NCBI GenBank assembly: GCA_021782525.1
Contig: JAJXUY010000008.1
Location: 1 to 21,666, forward strand
Reading direction: 5' to 3'
Length of the DNA stretch: 21,666 nucleotides
Origin: Acidobacteriota bacterium
GTDB lineage: Bacteria; Acidobacteriota; Thermoanaerobaculia; Thermoanaerobaculales; Thermoanaerobaculaceae
The notes under the pieces are model-generated. The model was not told the DNA's origin. It saw nothing but the letters and a program-made list of their open reading frames with translations, and did not search any database. Of this stretch, positions 1-5,603 are shown one piece after another. How positions within the stretch are numbered: the first letter of the stretch is position 1; every line of letters begins with the position of its first letter. Both the position numbers and the translations under genes were made by a program.

Positions 1-146
1 GCCGCCTTCGACCCGGCCGCCCGCGCCTTCCGGGCCGGCTTCGCCTCGTCCTCCCCCCGCAGCCCCGCCTCGAACCCCTCGAGAAACTGGCGCTTCGCCG
101 CTTCGACCGAGCGGCGGACGGCGGCGGCAACGATGCGCTTCGGCAT
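1..146 (-). CDS. Hypothetical protein, N-terminal part only (cut by window edge)
   Basis: An open frame begins at ATG 146 on the minus strand and runs off the left edge (48 complete codons). A purine-rich ribosome-binding stretch (AGGGGGAG) lies about 10 bases upstream. The visible peptide starts MPKRIVAAAVRRSVEAAK and then becomes rich in Lys, Ala, Arg and Glu, suggesting a basic, helical start followed by a low-complexity Ala/Lys tail. No family is recognised. It is divergent from the 378-824 gene across a 231-bp gap. Codons end almost always in G or C, as expected for a native gene. Confidence 0.55.
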   Translation of the reverse strand, partial: MPKRIVAAAVRRSVEAAKRQFLEGFEAGLRGEDEAKPARKARAAGSKA

Positions 147-219
147 GGCTCGTACTCTCCCCCTGAGACGGACTCAGCGTTGATACACCCATAGTGGGCC
201 CCTCGCAAGGGGGTAGGTG

Positions 220-300
220 AGAGGAGGCGCCTCTCCCCCTCTCCCGCGGAGCGGGGGAGGGTCAGGGAGGGGGTGAGCCCCTCTCCGCCCCTGGCCGCTC
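220..300. repeat. G/C-rich palindromic intergenic repeat
   Basis: A pyrimidine-rich arm (CCCCCTCTCCCGC, about 234-246) is followed at once by a purine-rich arm (GCGGGGGAGGG, 251-261), giving a strong hairpin. A further GGGAGGGGG run continues to 273. The 23-base stretch 251-273 recurs with two mismatches at 3036-3058. This pattern resembles dispersed GC-rich palindromic elements common in high-GC genomes. It lies in the divergent gap between the partial gene at the left edge and the 378-824 gene. Confidence 0.5.
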
Positions 301-377
301 GCCCGCTCCGTGCCTATCCGATCCACTCCCGCCCTTTCTCCCTCGCCACCCGGGAGGGGCCAGCGACCGGAGGCACG

Positions 378-824
378 ATGAGCCCGAACCCGCCCGCCAC
401 CGCGAAGAGCGCCCTCTGCCACCCCTCCGACCTGGTGGACGCCGCCCTGCGGCTCGCCGGCTCCAGCCTGCGCCACCTGAGCCGGGTGGAGCGGTTCGTG
501 GAGTCGGACGAGGCGGTCGGCCCCATCCCGCGCCCGCGGCTGCTCGGCGTCCTCGCCACCCTGCTCGCCGTCTCCTCCGAGCGGCTCACCGCCCCCATGC
601 CGGCCGCCGCGCGCTGGGTGCGCGTGGAGGCCTCGGCCGAGGACGGCGAGCTGCGGCTGGCGGTCGAGGACGGGGCCAGGGACGCCCCCCGCGGCCAGGA
701 CCTGGCGCTGCTCGCCGAGGCGGTGCGCCGCCTGGGCGGCACGCTCGAGGTGAGCGTGGGCGAGTGCCGCGGCACCCAGTTCCTGGTGCGGCTCGCGCCG
801 GCGCGGTTGACGGTGCTGGCGTAG
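378..824 (+). CDS. Degenerate histidine-kinase ATPase-domain (HATPase-like) protein
   Basis: 148 aa. ATG 378 is chosen because a GGAGG site sits 4-5 bases before it; the frame stays open upstream to 273 but without such a site. The protein looks like a histidine-kinase catalytic domain without the rest of the kinase. Residues about 15-60 resemble the lead-in to a HATPase_c domain, and the strands ARWVRVEASAEDGELRLAVEDG and the end GGTLEVSVGECRGTQFLVRL are typical of the fold. The ATP-binding boxes are missing: the N box has no Asn (LLGVLATLLAVSSERL), the G1 DxGxG has decayed to EDGARDAP, and no G2 GxGxGL is present. ATP binding is therefore unlikely. It is followed by a stand-alone receiver gene 93 bp downstream on the same strand, so a role as binding partner or adaptor is possible but is inference. 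No dimerisation/phosphoacceptor (H-box) domain is seen. Confidence 0.65.
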   Translation: MSPNPPATAKSALCHPSDLVDAALRLAGSSLRHLSRVERFVESDEAVGPIPRPRLLGVLATLLAVSSERLTAPMPAAARWVRVEASAEDGELRLAVEDGARDAPRGQDLALLAEAVRRLGGTLEVSVGECRGTQFLVRLAPARLTVLA

Positions 825-862
825 GAAAACGCCCGACATCCCTGCCGTTCGCCGATCCGCGC

Positions 863-934
863 CGGTTGAACCCCTCCCGGCTCTGCCCTACGCTGGGTCC
901 CAAGGCGAGGGACCCGCATGTCCACGAAGACCGA
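863..934 (+). repeat. Copy A of a duplicated promoter/start segment
   Basis: The motif CGGTTGAAC (863-871), then GGCTCTGCCCTAC (879-891), then the first 17 coding bases of the receiver gene (918-934) all recur in the same order and strand at 2907-2984. The spacing differs slightly (16 versus 15, and 26 versus 33 bases). The conserved upstream blocks probably contain the promoter: TTGAAC could be a -35 element with a weak TACGCT as -10 at 17-bp spacing. Confidence 0.6.
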
Positions 935-1379
935 CATCGCCGTGGATGGCGCCGCGCCGGGAGGGGCCGCGCAAGTCGGCGCCGAGGCGACGGCCGCGCC
1001 TCCCTCGCCCGCGGGCCGCGCCATCGTGGTGGACGACGACGCCCTGCTGCGCTTCATGCTCTCCGACGCCCTCCAGGCCCGCGGCTTCGAGGTGCAGACC
1101 GCCGAGGACGCCACCGCCGGGCTGCGGCTGCTCTCGGAGAGCATCCTCACCCTCGACGTGCTCATCACCGACGTCCTCATGCCCGGCCAGGACGGCATCG
1201 AGTTCGTGCGGACCATCCGCACTCTCGGCGGCGAGTCGGAGCTGGTGCTGGTGGCGGTGACCGCCAGCGCCGACCCCTCCCACCGGACCCGCCTCATCGA
1301 GGCCGGCGCCGACTTCGTGCTCGACAAGTCGATCGGCGTCGCCGCCATCGCGCAGGCGGTGGGAGAGGTGGTGCTCTAG
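918..1379 (+). CDS. Single-domain response regulator (CheY-like receiver)
   Basis: 153 aa. A Pro/Ala/Gly-rich leader of about 33 residues precedes one receiver domain (about 34-153) with no output domain. The key residues are present: acidic pair D39-D41 (VVDDDA), phosphoacceptor D85 in VLITDVLMPGQDG, the conserved Thr115 (VAVTAS) and Lys137 (VLDKS). It should accept phosphate on D85 from a kinase and act by protein contact. The neighbour 93 bp upstream encodes a kinase-like ATPase fold that appears dead, so the real phosphodonor is probably elsewhere. A second copy of this gene's promoter and first codons lies at 2907-2984. The gene converges with the mazF remnant, leaving 29 bp between their ends. 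A GAGGGA stretch about 8 bases before ATG 918 is a plausible ribosome site. Confidence 0.9.
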   Translation: MSTKTDIAVDGAAPGGAAQVGAEATAAPPSPAGRAIVVDDDALLRFMLSDALQARGFEVQTAEDATAGLRLLSESILTLDVLITDVLMPGQDGIEFVRTIRTLGGESELVLVAVTASADPSHRTRLIEAGADFVLDKSIGVAAIAQAVGEVVL

Positions 1380-1408
1380 GAGCTCGCGCCAGGGGGCGAC
1401 CTGCGCGG

Positions 1409-1604
1409 TCAGCTCGCCCCCACGCAGAGCGCAATCGCGGCCGCGATGTCCTCCATCTCCGCCGCGCCGAGTACCCCGAGGCGGTCCTGGTATCTCGTTC
1501 CTGCTGACGACCACGGCCGGCCTGACCTTCCGCTGCTCCGAGCCGACGGCCGGATCGAAGCACACCCACCAGACCTCGCCACGCTCAGGTGAGGTCGTCG
1601 TCAC
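1409..1604 (-). pseudogene. Remnant of a MazF/PemK-type mRNA interferase toxin gene
   Basis: From GTG 1604 the frame encodes ERGEVWWVCFDPAVGSEQRK followed by VRPAVVVSRNEI, the classic N-terminal strand and Arg-containing loop of MazF/PemK endoribonucleases. After about 1495 this frame turns into nonsense. In a shifted frame the DNA reads DRLGVLGAAEMEDIAAAIAL and ends at a stop at 1409-1411, which matches a MazF C-terminal helix. The middle of the toxin (usually about 50 residues, including the catalytic Ser/Thr strand) is missing, so the gene has an internal deletion with frameshift and should be inactive. Its start overlaps the end of the Xre/ImmA gene by 20 bases, with GAGG six bases before the GTG, so the intact ancestor was translationally coupled to that gene. 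Confidence 0.75.
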
Positions 1605-2805
1605 CGTACGCCTCGAAGTCGCGGAGCGGGCTCCCCTCCCCGTACTCGGCGGCGGCGGTCTCCGCCGCCAGCGATAGCAGCCGAGACTGTTCCTGCGCGG
1701 GGACCCGGCGCAGCTCCGATGCCCGCCGCCGCCCTGCCTCGGGCAGGGCCTCGGTCGAGCCGGGACAAAGCTCCTCCGCTCGCGCCGGCGTGAGGACCCC
1801 CTCGGCGAGTGCCCGCGTCGCGAGCAGCTTCAGGCGCATGGGCTCTTCGTTCCCCTCGAAGGGCACGGGCTCCTCCTTTCGCCACCCCCGGCGGCTGAAA
1901 TCCACGCAAAGCCTCTCGTACGTGGAGCGACCGACGATCTTGAGATCGAGCGCTCGCCGGATCCAGGCCTGCATGCTGAGGCCGTACTTCTCCTTGAGGA
2001 GCCCAAGCTCCTGCGTCCCGAGCGCCCTGCGGGACCCGCCGAGTTCCCTGCGCGCGACCGCGGCCGGCACCAGAAACGCCGCAGCGAAGCGATGCGCAAA
2101 CTCCTCCTGCTGCTTCTCGGTCGCGCCGGGCCAGTTCATGACGAGGTGTCCCAGCTCGTGTGCGAAGTTGTACCGGCGCTGGTCGAGAGAGGCGTCGCGG
2201 CGGCTCACCAGCACCGCGTGGCGGTCGTTGGCCCAGCCCGCCATTCCGTCGAAGTCGGGCACTTCTCCGGCGGGGCAAGCCACGACTCCGGCGTGGTCCT
2301 CGATCGTGCGCACCACCGACTCGATGGCGGCCTCCCCCAGCTGCCACGTTCGGCGGAGCGTCTCGGCGGCTTGCTCGGCGTCGGCCGGGGCGGCAACGCG
2401 CTCGACACGCGGGAAGGGGCGCGGCGCCCCCGGGTGCAGCAGCTCTTCCAGGATCACCTGTCGGGCGACGATGTCCGAGACCTCCGCCCGCACCAGCTCC
2501 TGGCGCGCCCGCGAGAGCCGGGCGTGCTTGCGGAACGCCAGCCAGCGAATCCGCACGGTCTGCGGCTGGAACAGATACGAGGGCGGGACCGCGAGCGCGC
2601 GAGCGATGGCCAGGAGCGTGCTCTGCCGGGGCACGCTCTTGCCAAGCTCGTACTTGGACAGCGCCGCCCGCGTGAGCACGCAACCCTCACCGGCCAGCCG
2701 CTCCGACAACGCCTGCAACGTGAGGCCGGCGCGCGCTCGCGCCTGGCGCAGGCGGTCGGGCTGGAGCTCAAACTGGAGGCGAACGGTTGACACGAGCAGA
2801 AACAT
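1585..2805 (-). CDS. Xre-family HTH regulator fused to ImmA/IrrE-type zinc metallopeptidase
   Basis: 406 aa from ATG 2805; a GTG start at 2793 (402 aa) is also credible because the best promoter puts the transcript start there. Residues about 13-80 form a Cro/CI-type helix-turn-helix (DRLRQARARAGLTLQALSER then ALSKYELGKSVP). Residues about 150-260 form a DUF955/ImmA-IrrE peptidase domain with the zinc motif HELGH (216-220) and a following Glu (234/235) before FAAAFLVP. A C-terminal part of about 130 residues is unassigned. Proteins of this design cleave or control repressors and antitoxins in stress, phage or mobile-element responses (family knowledge). Several inverted repeats upstream suggest autoregulation. 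The gene overlaps a downstream mazF remnant, so it may once have been the antitoxin half of a pair. The frame extends further upstream to 3219 but that part has no protein-like character. Confidence 0.88.
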   Translation of the reverse strand: MFLLVSTVRLQFELQPDRLRQARARAGLTLQALSERLAGEGCVLTRAALSKYELGKSVPRQSTLLAIARALAVPPSYLFQPQTVRIRWLAFRKHARLSRARQELVRAEVSDIVARQVILEELLHPGAPRPFPRVERVAAPADAEQAAETLRRTWQLGEAAIESVVRTIEDHAGVVACPAGEVPDFDGMAGWANDRHAVLVSRRDASLDQRRYNFAHELGHLVMNWPGATEKQQEEFAHRFAAAFLVPAAVARRELGGSRRALGTQELGLLKEKYGLSMQAWIRRALDLKIVGRSTYERLCVDFSRRGWRKEEPVPFEGNEEPMRLKLLATRALAEGVLTPARAEELCPGSTEALPEAGRRRASELRRVPAQEQSRLLSLAAETAAAEYGEGSPLRDFEAYGDDDLT

Positions 2806-2829
2806 ACATGTCGGTGTCAACGTTGACAA
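2801..2829 (-). promoter_or_regulatory. Predicted sigma70-type promoter of the Xre/ImmA gene
   Basis: Reading the minus strand, TTGTCA (2829-2824) and TATGTT (2806-2801) form a -35/-10 pair with exactly 17 bp spacing. The -10 overlaps the ATG at 2805. Transcription would then start around 2794-2793, on the in-frame GTG, implying a leaderless message. No Shine-Dalgarno sequence is visible before either start. The palindrome 2815-2828 sits across the spacer and -35, so a bound repressor would block polymerase. Confidence 0.5.
2815..2828. promoter_or_regulatory. Perfect 14-bp palindromic operator TGTCAACGTTGACA
   Basis: TGTCAACGTTGACA is its own reverse complement. It lies 10-23 bases upstream of ATG 2805 and overlaps the predicted -35 element of the Xre/ImmA gene. 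The site is appropriate for dimer binding by the Xre HTH domain (inference). Single half-sites of the same sequence also occur nearby, for example GTTGACAC at 2786-2793. Confidence 0.65.
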
Positions 2830-2851
2830 CCGTCTGACATGCGGGAGCAGT

Positions 2852-2874
2852 GTCAACGCGAGCCGTGCGTTGAC
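2852..2874. promoter_or_regulatory. Second operator-like inverted repeat with the same half-sites
   Basis: GTCAACGC (2852-2859) and GCGTTGAC (2867-2874) are perfect inverted arms separated by 7 bases. The half-site matches that of the 2815-2828 palindrome. The two centres are about 41-42 bp apart, close to four helical turns, which would allow cooperative or looped binding. It lies between the Xre gene and the receiver-like start at 2968, so it could serve both directions. Confidence 0.55.
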
Positions 2875-2906
2875 TACACGGGTCGTCCTGGACCGCGACC
2901 CCCCGT

Positions 2907-2984
2907 CGGTTGAACATTCCGGGCTCTGCCCTACCGCGGCGGCCGGAGAGGTCCGAGGGAACCGCCCATGTCCACGAAGACCGA
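2907..2984 (+). repeat. Copy B of the duplicated promoter/start segment
   Basis: It repeats copy A (863-934): CGGTTGAAC at 2907-2915, GGCTCTGCCCTAC at 2922-2934, and the 17-base coding start ATGTCCACGAAGACCGA at 2968-2984, identical to 918-934. Sequence between the blocks has diverged, so the duplication is not recent. The copies flank the mazF remnant and the Xre/ImmA gene. Confidence 0.6.
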
Positions 2985-3087
2985 GCCCCCGGTGGCAGGG
3001 ACCGCGCCAGCCGCCGAGGCGGACGCCGACGCCAGGCGGGGGAGGGCCGGGGAGGGGGCCCCCGCTAGCACGCCCGCAGCATCTTGA
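2968..3087 (+). pseudogene. Truncated paralogue of the single-domain receiver gene (first codons only)
   Basis: The frame begins MSTKTEPPVAGTAPAAEADA, sharing MSTKT and an Ala/Pro/Gly-rich leader with the receiver at 918. It reaches a stop after 39 codons with no receiver domain. From 3036 to 3058 it runs through the dispersed G-rich repeat also present at 251-273, suggesting that a repeat insertion or deletion removed the rest. The upstream promoter-like blocks are kept. A functional small peptide cannot be excluded, but a gene remnant is the simpler reading. Confidence 0.55.
3036..3058. repeat. Second copy of the G-rich dispersed repeat
   Basis: These 23 bases match 251-273 at 21 positions. 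Here the repeat lies inside the truncated receiver-like frame and is followed by a C-rich run. A pyrimidine-rich stretch of opposite sense lies at about 3090-3112, so a hairpin can form as in the first copy. Confidence 0.45.
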
Positions 3088-3124
3088 CCTTCCCCGCCTC
3101 CCTCCCCCGCAGGGCCGGGACGGT

Positions 3125-3598
3125 TCACCCGTGCGCGAGGCGCAGCTGGACAGGACCGCTCGTCCGCCGCGGTTCCTTCGTGGCCCGGAGCCGGTCGATC
3201 GTGGTGGTCTTCCCGGCAAGCCGATCCGAGATCATCGCAGCGAGGGCAGCCCACGCGCCGCTGTCCGCCGCCGTGTGGTCGTTCTCCCAGTGGGAGACGG
3301 TCTCGGCGGTCACGTCGAGGAGCCCGGCGAGGTCCACCGCGCGAAGGCCGAGCGCCTTCCGCATGAACCTGAAGGCGGCGCCCTCCCGGATGCCGCGGTC
3401 CGCGAGCTCCGCCCCCACCTGCAGCTCGGCACGCTGAAGGTCCGCAGCAGCCATGAAGCTCTCGCCGCACGAGCTGCAGCGAGTTGCAGGTACGCCGCTC
3501 ACGGAGAAGGGCTGCGCCCCGCCCTTCAGGTCCACCTCGAGCTGCACCTCTTCCTCGACCTGGCGGAGCTCGGCGTTGTGGCAGTGGAAGCAGCGCAT
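3125..3598 (-). CDS. YgiT/MqsA-type antitoxin: zinc finger plus HTH domain
   Basis: 157 aa. The N-terminus carries a zinc knuckle of the YgiT/MqsA type with Cys3, Cys6, Cys41 and Cys44 (CFHC and CSSC). Residues about 70-125 form an Xre-like helix-turn-helix (FMRKALGLRAVDLAGLLDV then ETVSHWEN). Proteins of this design bind a toxin with the N-terminal domain and an operator with the HTH domain. ATG 3598 has an AAGGG site four bases upstream, placed in the 17-bp gap after the DUF4258 gene, so the two are co-transcribed with the toxin first, as in mqsRA. The assignment as antitoxin of the DUF4258 protein is inference from family and order. Confidence 0.85.
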   Translation of the reverse strand: MRCFHCHNAELRQVEEEVQLEVDLKGGAQPFSVSGVPATRCSSCGESFMAAADLQRAELQVGAELADRGIREGAAFRFMRKALGLRAVDLAGLLDVTAETVSHWENDHTAADSGAWAALAAMISDRLAGKTTTIDRLRATKEPRRTSGPVQLRLAHG

Positions 3599-3615
3599 GA
3601 TCCCTTCTTTCTCCC

Positions 3616-3876
3616 CTAGAACACGGTGACGACCACCACGCCGTCCTCGAGCGCGACGATCACCGTGAGCTCGTCGCCATCCGCATCAGGGCCTGTCGCC
3701 TTCCAGGTGCCCTCCTCCGGCTGGAACCTGCACGCCACCGCCCCCACGAGCGCCGTCTGGACATCGACCTGGCGTACGCGGCGCTCCCGCATGCGTTGGC
3801 GCGCGTGGAAGCCGTAGACGATGCGCCCCGCCGAGGCGAAGCCTCGAATGTCCGCGAGGGCTTCAGAGGGCGTCAT
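3616..3876 (-). CDS. DUF4258 protein, probable toxin of a YgiT/MqsA-type pair
   Basis: 86 aa. The sequence has the DUF4258 pattern: a helix with HARQRMRERRVRQVDVQTAL (residues about 24-43) followed by beta strands including TWKATGPDADGDELTVIVAL and VVVVTVF at the end. Such small basic proteins are related in fold to RelE/MqsR/BrnT-type RNA-cleaving toxins and often sit before YgiT-type antitoxins (family knowledge). The antitoxin gene starts 17 bp downstream. No ribosome site is visible before ATG 3876. A promoter with a palindrome lies immediately upstream and would give a leaderless message. Toxicity has not been shown and RNase activity is inferred. Confidence 0.78.
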   Translation of the reverse strand: MTPSEALADIRGFASAGRIVYGFHARQRMRERRVRQVDVQTALVGAVACRFQPEEGTWKATGPDADGDELTVIVALEDGVVVVTVF

Positions 3877-3881
3877 TGGGA

Positions 3882-3910
3882 AATGTACGCACGACTTGAA
3901 GTATTTTCAA
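3882..3910 (-). promoter_or_regulatory. Predicted promoter of the DUF4258/YgiT operon
   Basis: On the minus strand TTGAAA (3910-3905) and TACATT (3887-3882) form a -35/-10 pair with 17 bp between them. The start point would fall within a base or two of ATG 3876, and no Shine-Dalgarno is present, so a leaderless transcript is likely. The local A/T-richness stands out from the surrounding GC-rich DNA. Confidence 0.5.
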
Positions 3911-3912
3911 GT
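3894..3912. promoter_or_regulatory. Inverted-repeat operator ACTTGAA-gtatt-TTCAAGT
   Basis: Perfect 7-bp arms (3894-3900 and 3906-3912) are separated by five bases. The site covers the -35 element of the DUF4258/YgiT promoter. MqsA-type antitoxins repress their own operon through palindromes in this position (family knowledge), so this is the expected autoregulatory site. Confidence 0.6.
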
Positions 3913-4122
3913 GGTCGCCTCTCCTGCACGCCACCGCCCCCGGGGGGCGCTGGGGAGGCCCCGGGGCATGCCCGCCTCGTGTGCAGCCCCTCTATGGCCC
4001 GCTTAGCGGTCTTCTTGGCGCGGCCCCCAGTTCGCCAGGAACCGCCCGGACCGGCCCTGAATGGCATCTTCAGGCGAACGGTGAGGGAGTGACCCCCTGG
4101 GCCGCCTTGGAACGCGCTCCTT

Positions 4123-5493
4123 TCACTGTTCGAGACACAGCAGCGAGAGCGCATAACCACAGGGAACCTGCGCAGACCCGTCTTGCAGCACAGCAGGGGC
4201 GCCAAAATAAATACGTCCCGCGAAGCCGCTCCCACCCTGAGGCGTCCAGCCGCTACAGGTAGCCGAGGTGGCAAAGCCGGAGGACGTGCCTGACCAGAAG
4301 GCGACCGACACATAAGGAACGGAGGATACGAGAACTTCGCTGTACGACCCGCCGGCCTCGTCCGAAAAACTGTTTATCAGGCTTCCGCCGAGCAAATCCG
4401 ACCAACTGTTCGCGACAATTGCTCCGTTCACTCTCACAAATGGGAGCGTCGGCCGATTCAAGCGAGACACGGGAGCGGTGGCCGCCCCGTCGGCAATCCA
4501 AGCCTTGTAGGTGTTGTGGAGACCGGCGAGGCCGGCGTGATATTGGCATTTGGCGTCAGCGCCTGCCACCCCTCCGAGTGCAGAACCCGCGTATTTGACG
4601 CTCGTGAGAAACATGACGATCTCGCACTGCCCCCCCACGCACATCTTCGAGTCGCAGACGTGCCCGCACGTGCCGCAGTTGTCCGGGTCCACCGCCAGGT
4701 TCGCTTGCCCCGACGAGCACGACGTCAGCGTTCCGCCGCCGCTGTTGCCCTGATAGCCGCTGCAGGCGTAGCCGAGCCCGCTCGCGGTGCTGAACTGGGT
4801 GCCGCCGTACGGGCAGTTCGGATCGCCCACCGGCAGAACCACGCTCGTCACCGACTGGCCCGCCGCTCCCTGTCCCCCCGGGATGCCCTGCGGCCCGGCC
4901 GGCCCCATCGGTCCCGCGGGTCCCACCGGTCCCTGCGCGCCCGTTGGTCCCGCGGGCCCCTGCGCGCCGTCCATCCCCGCCGGCCCCACCGCCCCGGCCG
5001 CGGCCAGCAGCTCCCAGCGTGCATCCGGCGGAGGCAGTGCGAGGATCGGCGGCGCCACGGCGACCCATGACGAGCCGTTGAGCTGGACGACGTCCTCGGC
5101 CGAGTAGCTGACGGCAGGGCTCCACGCGCCCATCCAGTTGAGCCCCTTGGGCCCCGCTGGTCCCGGCGCCCCGTCGGCGCCGCGCGCGGCGAGCAGTTGC
5201 CACGTGGAGCTGGGCGGAGCAGTGCCGGTGGAGATGGCGACGGCCATGTACGCGGAGCCGCCGTACTCCACCGCGTCATCGACGAAGTAGGTGTCGAGGG
5301 GCGACCAGCTCCCCCGCCAGGACATACCCCTCGCTCCGGGGGCGCCGGCCGGACCCGGGGGGCCTTGAGGGCCCATGGAACCAGCCGGGCCCGTCGCGCC
5401 GACCGCGCCCGTCGAGCCTTGCGCCCCCGTGGCGCCGTCTCCTCCCTTGCACGCCAGCAGCGCCGCGAGACTCAGCAAGACGATTCTTCGCAC
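4123..5493 (-). CDS. Collagen-like surface lipoprotein with DUF1554 domain
   Basis: 456 aa from GTG 5493, with a GGGAGGG ribosome site about six bases upstream. A short signal peptide ends in a lipobox (LLAC), so Cys15 should be lipidated; Lys follows at +2. Order: Gly-X-Y collagen repeats (17-56); a Trp-rich module about 57-107 ([11 protein letters not shown]); a short collagen stretch; a second copy of that module at 118-168 ([11 protein letters not shown]); collagen repeats 168-212; a Cys-containing segment 214-250; a Cys cluster 272-290 (CGTCGHVC then CVGGQC); and a DUF1554 (PF07588) domain about 293-455 with [17 protein letters not shown] and a final C-x-LLCLEQ. The paired Trp modules resemble carbohydrate-binding (CBM5/12-like) units. 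It is probably a cell-surface or matrix protein. Substrate unknown. Confidence 0.85.
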   Translation of the reverse strand: MRRIVLLSLAALLACKGGDGATGAQGSTGAVGATGPAGSMGPQGPPGPAGAPGARGMSWRGSWSPLDTYFVDDAVEYGGSAYMAVAISTGTAPPSSTWQLLAARGADGAPGPAGPKGLNWMGAWSPAVSYSAEDVVQLNGSSWVAVAPPILALPPPDARWELLAAAGAVGPAGMDGAQGPAGPTGAQGPVGPAGPMGPAGPQGIPGGQGAAGQSVTSVVLPVGDPNCPYGGTQFSTASGLGYACSGYQGNSGGGTLTSCSSGQANLAVDPDNCGTCGHVCDSKMCVGGQCEIVMFLTSVKYAGSALGGVAGADAKCQYHAGLAGLHNTYKAWIADGAATAPVSRLNRPTLPFVRVNGAIVANSWSDLLGGSLINSFSDEAGGSYSEVLVSSVPYVSVAFWSGTSSGFATSATCSGWTPQGGSGFAGRIYFGAPAVLQDGSAQVPCGYALSLLCLEQ

Positions 5494-5603
5494 TTGGTCC
5501 CTCCCCGAGTGGCCCGAAGCGCGCGGACCATATCATCGGAGAGTGACACGGACCCAGGGATGAGTCATCGCTTGCGTCCCCTCGATTGTCGTGGAGCCCC
5601 CCA

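Noticed and set aside
2806..3219. Upstream extension of the Xre/ImmA reading frame (to 544 aa)
   Set aside because: The added part is Arg/Gly/Pro-rich with no domain character, crosses the operator palindromes and the divergent receiver-like start, and lies before a normal HTH N-terminus.
1589..3619. 676-aa open frame on the plus strand
   Set aside because: It is antisense to the Xre/ImmA and antitoxin genes; its Ser/Arg-rich composition is what GC-rich coding DNA gives in a shadow frame.
3913..4122. Small frames between the DUF4258 operon and the lipoprotein gene
   Set aside because: They are Arg/Gly/Pro-rich, have no ribosome site and resemble no family; treated as non-coding.
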